A stretch of DNA of 64,000 nucleotides, from contig NZ_CP135079.1 in NCBI RefSeq assembly GCF_032121415.1, forward strand, positions 5,332,001-5,396,000. Reading direction: 5' to 3'. Position 1 is the stretch's first letter; every line of letters starts with the position of its first letter. The notes under the pieces are model-generated. The model had not been told where the DNA came from. It worked only from the letters and a program-made list of their open reading frames with translations, and ran no database searches. This DNA is from Streptomyces parvus (GTDB lineage Bacteria > Actinomycetota > Actinomycetes > Streptomycetales > Streptomycetaceae). A program made the translations under genes and the position numbers. Shown here piece by piece: positions 57,032 through 64,000 of this stretch.

Positions 57032-59929
57032 ATGACAGAGACGGCGAGCGGCCCGGCACGAGGTTCCCGCACCAAGGGCGCCAAGGCGAGCAAGGGTCTG
57101 CGTATCGAGCGCATCCACACCACCCCCGGCGTGCATCCGTACGACGAGGTGACGTGGGAGCGCCGTGACGTCGTCATGACCAACTGGCGCGACGGCTCGA
57201 TCAACTTCGAGCAGCGTGGCGTCGAGTTCCCCGACTTCTGGTCGGTGAACGCGGTCAACATCGTCACCAGCAAGTACTTCCGCGGGGCCGTCGGCACCCC
57301 GCAGCGCGAGACCGGCCTCAAGCAGCTGATCGACCGGATCGTGAAGACGTACCGGAAGGCCGGCGAGGACAACAGCTACTTCGCCTCTCCCGCGGACGCC
57401 GAGATCTTCGAGCACGAGCTGGCCTACGCCCTCCTGCACCAGATCTTCAGCTTCAACTCGCCCGTCTGGTTCAACGTCGGCACGCCCCAGCCGCAGCAGG
57501 TCTCCGCCTGCTTCATCCTGGCCGTCGACGACTCCATGGAGTCGATCCTCGACTGGTACAAGGAAGAGGGCATGATCTTCAAGGGCGGCTCCGGCGCCGG
57601 CCTGAACCTCTCCCGTATCCGCTCCTCCAAGGAGCTCCTCTCCTCCGGCGGCAACGCCTCCGGCCCGGTCTCGTTCATGCGCGGCGCCGACGCCTCCGCC
57701 GGAACGATCAAGTCGGGCGGCGCCACCCGCCGCGCGGCCAAGATGGTCATCCTCGACGTCGACCACCCCGACATCGAGAACTTCATCGAGACCAAGGTCA
57801 AGGAGGAGGAGAAGATCCGCGCCCTCCGCGACGCGGGCTTCGACATGGACCTGGGCGGCGACGACATCACGTCCGTCCAGTACCAGAACGCCAACAACTC
57901 GGTCCGGGTGAACGACGAGTTCATGAAGGCCGTCGAGTCGGGCGGCAAGTTCGGGCTGCGCGCCCGGATGACCGGCGACGTCATCGAAGAGGTCGAGGCC
58001 AAGTCCCTCTTCCGCAAGATGGCCGAGGCCGCCTGGGCCTGCGCCGACCCGGGCATCCAGTACGACGACACCATCAACGCCTGGCACACCTGCCCGGAGT
58101 CCGGCCGGATCAACGGCTCGAACCCGTGCAGCGAGTACATGCACCTGGACAACACCTCGTGCAACCTCGCCTCGCTGAACCTGATGAAGTTCCTCAAGGA
58201 CGACGGCCTGGGCCACCAGTCCTTCGAGTCCGAGCGCTTCGCCAAGGTCGTCGAGCTGGTCATCACCGCGATGGACATCTCGATCTGCTTCGCGGACTTC
58301 CCCACGCAGAAGATCGGCGAGAACACCCGCGCCTTCCGGCAGCTCGGCATCGGTTACGCCAACCTCGGCGCCCTCCTGATGGCGACCGGCCACGCGTACG
58401 ACAGCGACGGCGGCCGCGCGCTCGCCGGAGCCATCACCTCGCTGATGACCGGCACCTCGTACAAGCGCTCCGCCGAACTGGCCGCGGTCGTCGGCCCGTA
58501 CGACGGCTACGCCCGCAACGCCGAGCCGCACCAGCGCGTCATGAAGCAGCACGCCGACGCCAACGCCAAGGCCGTCCACGTGGACGACCTCGACTCCCCG
58601 GTCTGGGCCGCCGCGACGGAGGCATGGCAGGACGTGATCCGGCTCGGCGCGAAGAACGGCTTCCGCAACGCGCAGGCCTCGGTCATCGCGCCCACCGGGA
58701 CCATCGGCCTCGCGATGTCCTGCGACACCACCGGTCTGGAGCCCGACCTCGCCCTCGTCAAGTTCAAGAAGCTTGTCGGCGGCGGCTCGATGCAGATCGT
58801 CAACGGCACGGTGCCGCAGGCGCTGCGCCGCCTCGGCTACCAGCCCGAGCAGATCGAGGCGATCGTCGCCCACATCGCCGAGCACGGCAACGTGGTCGAC
58901 GCCCCCGGCCTGAAGACCGAGCACTACGAGGTCTTCGACTGCGCGATGGGCGAGCGCTCCATCTCCGCGATGGGCCACGTCCGGATGATGGCGGCCATCC
59001 AGCCGTGGATCTCCGGCGCGCTCTCCAAGACGGTGAACCTCCCCGAGAGCGCCACCGTCGAGGACGTCGAAGAGGTCTACTTCGAGGCGTGGAAGATGGG
59101 CGTCAAGGCGCTCGCGATCTACCGCGACAACTGCAAGGTCGGCCAGCCCCTCTCCGCCAAGACCAAGGAGAAGGAGAAGGAAGAGGTCACCGCGAAGGCC
59201 GAGGAGACCATCCGCGAGGCGGTCGAGAAGGTCGTCGAGTACCGACCGGTCCGCAAGCGTCTCCCCAAGGGCCGTCCCGGCATCACCACCTCCTTCACGG
59301 TGGGCGGCGCCGAGGGCTACATGACCGCCAACTCCTACCCGGACGACGGTCTCGGCGAGGTCTTCCTGAAGATGTCCAAGCAGGGCTCGACCCTCGCGGG
59401 CATGATGGACGCCTTCTCCATCGCCGTCTCGGTCGGTCTGCAGTACGGCGTCCCGCTGGAGACGTACGTCTCGAAGTTCACCAACATGCGCTTCGAGCCG
59501 GCCGGTATGACGGACGACCCGGACGTGCGGATGGCGCAGTCGATCGTCGACTACATCTTCCGCCGCCTGGCGCTGGACTTCCTGCCCTTCGAGACCCGCT
59601 CGGCCCTCGGCATCCACTCCGCCGAGGAGCGTCAGCGCCACCTGGACACCGGCAGCTACGAGCCGTCGTTCGAGGCGGACGGCGTGGACGCGGACAGCCT
59701 GGCCCAGTCGGCCCCGGTCCACCCCGAGCCCCTGAAGGCGGTCCCGGCTCCCGCGGAGTCCGCCGCCAAGGCAGCGCCGAAGACGGCGCACACCTCGGCC
59801 GAACTGGTCGAGATGCAGCTCGGCATCAGCGCCGACGCCCCGCTCTGCTTCTCCTGCGGTACGAAGATGCAGCGCGCCGGCTCCTGCTACATCTGCGAGG
59901 GCTGCGGCTCGACGAGCGGCTGCAGCTGA
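57032..59929 (+). CDS. nrdJ: Vitamin B12-dependent (class II) ribonucleotide reductase
   Basis: A 965-residue adenosylcobalamin-dependent reductase that makes dNTPs with or without oxygen. Blocks include FNSPVWFNVGTPQPQQVSAC, KGGSGAGLNLSRIRSSKELL, and the active-site stretch INGSNPCSEYMHLDNTSCNL with the catalytic N-x-C-x-E. The GTIGLAMSCDTTGLEPDLAL region follows. The C-terminal Cys pairs for thioredoxin reduction are in CFSCGTKMQRAGSCYICEGC. ATG 57032 follows GGAGG. It is 166 nt after nrdR and probably cotranscribed. A strong terminator follows. Confidence 0.97.
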   Translation: MTETASGPARGSRTKGAKASKGLRIERIHTTPGVHPYDEVTWERRDVVMTNWRDGSINFEQRGVEFPDFWSVNAVNIVTSKYFRGAVGTPQRETGLKQLIDRIVKTYRKAGEDNSYFASPADAEIFEHELAYALLHQIFSFNSPVWFNVGTPQPQQVSACFILAVDDSMESILDWYKEEGMIFKGGSGAGLNLSRIRSSKELLSSGGNASGPVSFMRGADASAGTIKSGGATRRAAKMVILDVDHPDIENFIETKVKEEEKIRALRDAGFDMDLGGDDITSVQYQNANNSVRVNDEFMKAVESGGKFGLRARMTGDVIEEVEAKSLFRKMAEAAWACADPGIQYDDTINAWHTCPESGRINGSNPCSEYMHLDNTSCNLASLNLMKFLKDDGLGHQSFESERFAKVVELVITAMDISICFADFPTQKIGENTRAFRQLGIGYANLGALLMATGHAYDSDGGRALAGAITSLMTGTSYKRSAELAAVVGPYDGYARNAEPHQRVMKQHADANAKAVHVDDLDSPVWAAATEAWQDVIRLGAKNGFRNAQASVIAPTGTIGLAMSCDTTGLEPDLALVKFKKLVGGGSMQIVNGTVPQALRRLGYQPEQIEAIVAHIAEHGNVVDAPGLKTEHYEVFDCAMGERSISAMGHVRMMAAIQPWISGALSKTVNLPESATVEDVEEVYFEAWKMGVKALAIYRDNCKVGQPLSAKTKEKEKEEVTAKAEETIREAVEKVVEYRPVRKRLPKGRPGITTSFTVGGAEGYMTANSYPDDGLGEVFLKMSKQGSTLAGMMDAFSIAVSVGLQYGVPLETYVSKFTNMRFEPAGMTDDPDVRMAQSIVDYIFRRLALDFLPFETRSALGIHSAEERQRHLDTGSYEPSFEADGVDADSLAQSAPVHPEPLKAVPAPAESAAKAAPKTAHTSAELVEMQLGISADAPLCFSCGTKMQRAGSCYICEGCGSTSGCS

Positions 59930-59984
59930 CCGGACACGGAAGCGGTGCGCGCAACCGCGTAGGGCTCAGCTGACCCGCGGCCCA

Positions 59985-60017
59985 CGAAGGGGACCGGCCA
60001 CCGGCCGGTCCCCTTCG
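59985..60017. terminator. Strong terminator after nrdJ
   Basis: A perfect 15-bp stem (59985-59999 with 60003-60017) has loop ACC, between convergent nrdJ and the TerD gene. Confidence 0.9.
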
Positions 60018-60052
60018 GCATGCCGCTCCGGGTTGTCCGGAACTGACCGTCG

Positions 60053-60589
60053 TCAGCCCTCGGCAGCCCGGCTTCCCATCGCGGCGGCGAACGTGTCGGG
60101 GTCGCCGTCGTAGCCGCGTACGGCCGAGAGGAAGCCCCACGGGCCCGAGCCGTCCCGAGTGAACTCGCCGACGACCGCCGCGGTCGCCCAGGCCAGGTCG
60201 GAGAAGTCGTTCTCCGCCAGCTTCGTGTAGCCCTCGGCGATCTCCATCGCCGTGCTCCCTATGGCGCCGAAGGTCTTGTGGCCGTCGCGCTGCTGGATGG
60301 CGACACCGACCACCACCCGGCCGTACCGCTCGGCCAGCCGGTTCAGCTCGATGGTCATGACCTCGTCGAAGCCGAAGCCCTGGCCGGTCCGGCTGTCCCG
60401 GTTCAGCGTGATGGTGCCGTCCGGGGAGCGGCTGTCGAAGTGGACCAGGTAGGCGGGGGCGCCGTACGGATCGTCGGCCGGGTAGGTCGCCGCGATGATG
60501 TCGAGGTCGTTGGCCGCCGCCCCGTGCGGGCTCGGGTCCCATTTGACCCGCACTTCGACCTTCTCGATGTCCTTGTTCGGAGTGCTCAA
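60053..60589 (-). CDS. TerD family stress protein
   Basis: A 178-residue TerD/CABP domain protein. The calcium-binding and beta-sandwich motifs show in VRVKWDPSPHGAAANDLDII, TLNRDSRTGQGFGFDEVMTI and RVVVGVAIQQRDGHKTFGAI. Members are linked to tellurite resistance, calcium signalling and development in Streptomyces. This is a single gene away from the main ter clusters; its exact role is unknown. Confidence 0.88.
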   Translation of the reverse strand: MSTPNKDIEKVEVRVKWDPSPHGAAANDLDIIAATYPADDPYGAPAYLVHFDSRSPDGTITLNRDSRTGQGFGFDEVMTIELNRLAERYGRVVVGVAIQQRDGHKTFGAIGSTAMEIAEGYTKLAENDFSDLAWATAAVVGEFTRDGSGPWGFLSAVRGYDGDPDTFAAAMGSRAAEG

Positions 60590-60886
60590 GAAACTCCCCT
60601 CCCGGCCGACGGCCCACGGACCGTTCTCATCACCCGATACACGATGGACCGATCATGTACGGAACCGGCCGCCGAACCAACTGCCCCGGAATCGGACGGC
60701 GGATTCGGGCCACCGGCCTCACCGCCGGCCCCCAGGCCCTCGGCGCGCTCGTCCCCGCACATCAGGATGTCCGTACCGCCGTCCACGAGGACGACCGCGC
60801 CGAAGTCGTCGGGAGCGGAACGACCGGTTCGGGTGCACTCCCCGGGACCGTGACGCGTGCCACGCTCCGCGCCGTACGATGGCGCG
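60590..60886. other. Intergenic region TerD to YdbC-like gene
   Basis: This 297-nt gap holds divergent upstream regions. I see no clear gene, hairpin or motif; open frames here are unremarkable for the base composition. Confidence 0.4.
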
Positions 60887-61492
60887 GTGCTGGTGAAGTG
60901 GATTCGCTGTTCCGTGGTGGACCGTCATGGTTTCGAGCGGGGTCAGCGGAAGTGGGCGGGGCTGCTCGGCGAGCCGGGGTTCAGAGGACAGAGCGGCGGG
61001 TGGAGCCGAACACGCCCCGACGTCGCCCATGTCTTCGCGTTCTGGGAGAACCGTGTCTTCTACGACTCCTTCATGGCCCGCGGGCACGACCGGCTGGCGG
61101 CCGGGCAGTCGGGCATGTTCCGCGATATGCAGGTCACGCTCTTCGAGCGCCGCTTCGACGTGAAGACGGGCTTCGAGCCCCACTTCGCCGAGGCCGACGT
61201 CGTACGGGTGGCGCACAGCCGGGTGCACGAGGAGCGCGCCGAGCACTTCGTGTTGATGCAGCAGCAGGTATGGAATCCCGCCATGGCCGGCTCGCCCGGC
61301 ATGCTGCGCGGTGTGTTCGGCGAGGCGCCGGGCAACGAGTTCCTGGCGCTGTCCCTGTGGAAGTCGAGCGCCGAGCGGGGCAAGTACCGCGCGGCCGGGG
61401 CCGAGCGGCTGGCGGCCCGCGCGCAGACCGAGACGGACGTCATCTCGCTGACGGGAGACATCGTGGAACTGGAACCGTCCTGGACGGTGTGA
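60887..61492 (+). CDS. YdbC family protein (DUF4937)
   Basis: A 201-residue protein of the YdbC/DUF4937 type (VKWIRCSVVDRHGFERGQRK at the start, HVFAFWENRVFYDSFMARGH, EFLALSLWKSSAERGKYRAA). The two halves look alike, as in dimeric alpha-beta barrel proteins. No function is known. The GTG at 60887 has only a weak ribosome site. The stop codon lies inside a duplicated segment. Confidence 0.8.
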   Translation: MLVKWIRCSVVDRHGFERGQRKWAGLLGEPGFRGQSGGWSRTRPDVAHVFAFWENRVFYDSFMARGHDRLAAGQSGMFRDMQVTLFERRFDVKTGFEPHFAEADVVRVAHSRVHEERAEHFVLMQQQVWNPAMAGSPGMLRGVFGEAPGNEFLALSLWKSSAERGKYRAAGAERLAARAQTETDVISLTGDIVELEPSWTV

Positions 61493-61529
61493 CCCGGGCC
61501 GCCCGGCCTCTCCCGGACGGTGTGACCCG
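61482..61529 (+). repeat. 33-bp-period duplication across the YdbC-like stop codon
   Basis: GGACGGTGTGACCCG occurs at 61482-61496 and 61515-61529. The first copy spans the last codons and TGA stop of the YdbC-like gene. Flanks are also similar (TCCTGGACGG and TCCCGGACGG). Confidence 0.9.
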
Positions 61530-61581
61530 CGCGGCACGCCCCGACCGATCGCGCGGACCCGATCCGTTCTAGGCTCGGGAC

Positions 61582-62241
61582 ATGGCACGACCGCAGCGCA
61601 TCGTCCTCGTCCGGCACGGCGAGTCCGAGGGCAACGCCGACGACACGGTGTACGAGCGGGAGCCCGACCACGCGCTCCGGCTCACCGCCACCGGTCTGCG
61701 GCAGGCCCGGGAGACCGGGGAGGAGCTGCGCGAGCAGTTCGGCGACGAGCGGGTGAGCGTCTACATCTCGCCCTACCGCCGCACGCACGAGACGTTCCGG
61801 GCGTTCGATCTCGACCCGGCACGCGTCCGGGTCCGCGAGGAGCCGCGGCTCCGCGAGCAGGACTGGGGCAACTGGCAGGACCGGGACGACGTACGGCTGC
61901 AGAAGGCCTACCGGGACGCCTACGGGCACTTCTTCTACCGCTTCGCCCAGGGCGAGTCCGGCGCCGACGTCTACGACCGGGTCGGGGCGTTCCTGGAGAG
62001 CCTGCACCGGAGCTTCGAGGAGGCGGACCACCCGGAGAACGTCCTGATCGTCACCCACGGACTGACGATGCGGCTGTTCTGCATGCGCTGGTTCCACTGG
62101 TCGGTCGCGGAGTTCGAGTCGCTGTCCAATCCGGGCAACGGCGAGACGCGGACCCTGCTGCTGGGCGAGAACGGCCGCTACACCCTCGACCGGCCCTTTG
62201 AGCGCTGGCGGACCCCTGAACCGTACGGCCGTACCGGTTAG
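61582..62241 (+). CDS. Histidine phosphatase family protein
   Basis: A 219-residue phosphoglycerate-mutase-like phosphatase. The catalytic RHG is in IVLVRHGESEGNADDTVYER; the second His is in VLIVTHGLTMRLFCMRWFHW; YISPYRRTHETFRAFD and LREQDWGNWQ complete the pocket. A general phosphatase is more likely than a glycolytic mutase. It lies 12 nt upstream of the ADP-ribosylglycohydrolase gene, so the two are probably cotranscribed. Confidence 0.9.
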   Translation: MARPQRIVLVRHGESEGNADDTVYEREPDHALRLTATGLRQARETGEELREQFGDERVSVYISPYRRTHETFRAFDLDPARVRVREEPRLREQDWGNWQDRDDVRLQKAYRDAYGHFFYRFAQGESGADVYDRVGAFLESLHRSFEEADHPENVLIVTHGLTMRLFCMRWFHWSVAEFESLSNPGNGETRTLLLGENGRYTLDRPFERWRTPEPYGRTG

Positions 62242-62253
62242 AGTGGCTGTGCG

Positions 62254-63162
62254 ATGACCGCTGATTCTGCTTCCGCGCGGCGCTTCGAACGCGCCCTGGC
62301 CAGCCTGCGTGGGCTGTCCGTGGGAGACGCCCTGGGCTCCCAGTTCTTCGTTCCGGCCAACTACCCCCTGCTGAAACAGCGGGCCCTGCCGCCCGGGCCC
62401 TGGCAGTGGACCGACGACACCGAGATGGCCTGCTCGGTCCTCGCCGTGCTCGCCGAGCACGGCCGCATCGACCAGGACGCGCTCGCCCGCTCCTTCGCCG
62501 AGCACCACGACTTCGACCGCGGCTACGGCCCCGCGGTCAACCGGCTCCTCCGGCTCGTACGGGAGGGCGGCGACTGGCGGGAGCTGTCCTCGGCGCTGTT
62601 CAAGGGCCAGGGCTCCTGGGGCAACGGTTCGGCGATGCGCGTCGCCCCGCTCGGCGCCTGGTACGCGGACGACCCGGAGCAGGCGACGCACCAGGCGGAG
62701 ATCTCGTCGTACACCACCCACCAGCACCGTGAGGCCGTCGTCGGCGCGATGGCCGTGGCCGCCGCCGCGTCGCTCGCCGCAGCCCCCGGAGGGCCGCCGA
62801 GCCCCGAGGACCTCCTCGACGGCGTGATCGCGCTCGTGCCCCGCAGCGCCGTCGGCGCCGGGCTGCGCCGGGCCCGCGACATGCTGGACTACCAGGACGC
62901 GGGGACGGTCGCCGCGGTCCTCGGCAACGGCCGCCGGACCAGCGCCCACGACACCGTGCCGTTCGCGCTCTGGTCGGCGGCCAGGAGCCTCGGGAACTAC
63001 GAGGAGGCGTTCTGGGTGACGGCCCAGGCGGGCGGGGACGTCGACACGACGTGCGCCATCGTCGGCGGTGTCGTCGCGTCCGGCGAGACCGGAGCGCCGC
63101 CCTCCGGCTGGCTGGCACAGACGGAGGAGTCACCGGCGTGGCTGACCCCGTCCCTGCGCTGA
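62254..63162 (+). CDS. ADP-ribosylglycohydrolase family protein
   Basis: A 302-residue DraG/ARH-fold hydrolase that removes ADP-ribose from proteins or small molecules. Metal ligands lie in PWQWTDDTEMACSVLAVLAE and in QAGGDVDTTCAIVGGVVASG. GLSVGDALGSQFFVPANYP and GQGSWGNGSAMRVAPLGAWY are family blocks. The pairing with a histidine phosphatase suggests a nucleotide or ADP-ribose salvage step, but this is a guess. Confidence 0.9.
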   Translation: MTADSASARRFERALASLRGLSVGDALGSQFFVPANYPLLKQRALPPGPWQWTDDTEMACSVLAVLAEHGRIDQDALARSFAEHHDFDRGYGPAVNRLLRLVREGGDWRELSSALFKGQGSWGNGSAMRVAPLGAWYADDPEQATHQAEISSYTTHQHREAVVGAMAVAAAASLAAAPGGPPSPEDLLDGVIALVPRSAVGAGLRRARDMLDYQDAGTVAAVLGNGRRTSAHDTVPFALWSAARSLGNYEEAFWVTAQAGGDVDTTCAIVGGVVASGETGAPPSGWLAQTEESPAWLTPSLR

Positions 63163-63353
63163 CCCTCCGGCTGTTCTGCTCCTCTGTCACGGTCCTGCCA
63201 CAGGATCACTCTGCGTATCTGCGAACGAGAGTTCGGGACTACTCTTTCGGCCACGCCGCCCCTGGTTGATCTTGAGGGCGCGCGCCGAATGAGACACCGG
63301 GCCGGGCGTACGGCTATGGGCCGCGCCCGGAACCGCGGTGGGGGAGGGGTCCC

Positions 63354-64000
63354 ATGTCCGATCAGCCGTCCGAGGCGTCCAGACCGCCGGAGCAGTCACC
63401 GCAAGCCGACCCGCAACAGCAACCGGAACCGCAACCACCGGCGCCCACCGCGGCCGCCGCACCCGACCCGTCCGTCAAGGCCGCCGCGCCCGACCAGTTG
63501 GTCAAGGACGCCGCGGCCGCCGACGCACCGTCGCGCGCCGGCACACCGGCAGCCGGAGCCGGCAACCCCTGGCAGTACGGGGCGGGGGCACCCGGAGCCA
63601 GAAACAGTACGGGTGACGGCGTGACGGCCCGGCTTAGGCCACCCGCTCCGCCCCTGATCCGTCCCGCCGTGCTCTGGACGGTCCTGGCCACCGCCGTCCT
63701 GAGCGCGCTCCTCCTGGGCGACGGACTCGGGGTGAACCTGCTGATCGTGGCGGTGCTCGCCGCGCTGGCGGCGTTCTTCGCCGCACGGTCGGCGGGCCGC
63801 CGGCTGCGGCCCTGGACCGCGACCTGGGCGGTCGGGGGCCTCGCGCTGCTCGCCGTGCCCGCGCTCCGGGACGCGGGCTGGCCCACGTTCCTCGCCGTGG
63901 TGTCCGCCTTTGCGCTGGGCTCGCTGGCACTGCACGGCAGCCGAAGCTGGCTGGGCGTACTGATCGGCTCACTGGGCCTGTTCGACTCGGTCGTCCCCGG
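63354..64000 (+). CDS. Multi-span membrane protein, N-terminal part (3' end outside window)
   Basis: The frame is open from ATG 63354, with GGGGAGGGG upstream, to the window end, giving 215 residues. A Pro/Gln/Ala-rich disordered region of about 100 residues is followed by hydrophobic helices (AVLWTVLATAVLSALLLGDG, NLLIVAVLAALAAFFAA, VGGLALLAVPALRDAGWPTF). The layout resembles Streptomyces DUF4153/DUF4173 membrane proteins, but that is tentative without the rest. Confidence 0.7.
   Translation, partial: MSDQPSEASRPPEQSPQADPQQQPEPQPPAPTAAAAPDPSVKAAAPDQLVKDAAAADAPSRAGTPAAGAGNPWQYGAGAPGARNSTGDGVTARLRPPAPPLIRPAVLWTVLATAVLSALLLGDGLGVNLLIVAVLAALAAFFAARSAGRRLRPWTATWAVGGLALLAVPALRDAGWPTFLAVVSAFALGSLALHGSRSWLGVLIGSLGLFDSVVP

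Overview
This window is high-GC actinobacterial chromosome and almost certainly Streptomyces. Coding density is high, and GTG starts and ATGA/GTGA gene overlaps are common. Gene order follows the conserved core segment ftsK - rimO - pgsA - cinA - clgR - recA/recX - gluABCD - miaB - miaA - dapF - rshA - hflX - dinG - lexA - nrdR - nrdJ. I see no insertion sequence, prophage, CRISPR array, tRNA or rRNA. The window opens inside ftsK and closes inside a predicted membrane-protein gene.

Layout. Positions 1-5.3 kb hold the ftsK 3' end, a RodZ-like membrane HTH protein, the overlapping rimO-pgsA-cinA genes and the Clp regulator clgR. Positions 5.4-8.2 kb hold stress genes (Dps-like, CsbD), a small membrane protein, an SDR enzyme and a Nei/Fpg glycosylase. 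Positions 8.3-15.1 kb hold the giant helicase lhr, divergent from an AraC regulator and azlCD. Positions 15.2-21.6 kb hold metabolic and hypothetical genes, then recA-recX. Positions 21.7-31.6 kb hold a sulfur operon (cysteine dioxygenase plus rhodanese) behind a cysteine-rich leader peptide, an FAD monooxygenase, the glutamate importer gluABCD and its two-component system. Positions 31.7-43.8 kb hold an orphan TAXI binding protein, tRNA modification genes miaB and miaA, dapF, rshA, an M1 peptidase and hflX. Positions 43.9-52.9 kb hold two paralogous secreted trypsin-like lipoproteins and a four-gene NIS siderophore cluster. Positions 52.9-64 kb hold dinG, lexA, nrdR-nrdJ, a TerD protein, a YdbC-like protein, a histidine phosphatase, an ADP-ribosylglycohydrolase and the start of a membrane protein.

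How the genes work together. DNA damage is the dominant theme: recA, recX, lexA, dinG, lhr, nei and ribonucleotide reductase share the window. The sequence TTGTCAGTG-N8-(T/C)AnnnT, which is the mycobacterial PafBC (RecA-NDp) promoter pattern, occurs directly upstream of recA, dinG and, with one -10 mismatch, lhr. For lhr, and for an in-frame GTG upstream of the usual recA start, the spacing predicts leaderless transcripts. recA also has a GAAC-N4-ATTC Cheo-type box, and lexA a degenerate SOS box.

Most interesting points: (1) a 28-codon reading frame rich in cysteine near its end, apparently leaderless, followed by a hairpin and then cysteine dioxygenase, which looks like a cysteine-sensing attenuator; (2) a siderophore cluster with a type-A-like and a DesD-like NIS synthetase, an aminotransferase and an acyltransferase, but no local hydroxylase, decarboxylase or transporter; (3) four genes whose stop codons lie inside tandem or near-tandem duplications; (4) an RshA whose synthetase domain lacks a key Asp-containing motif.
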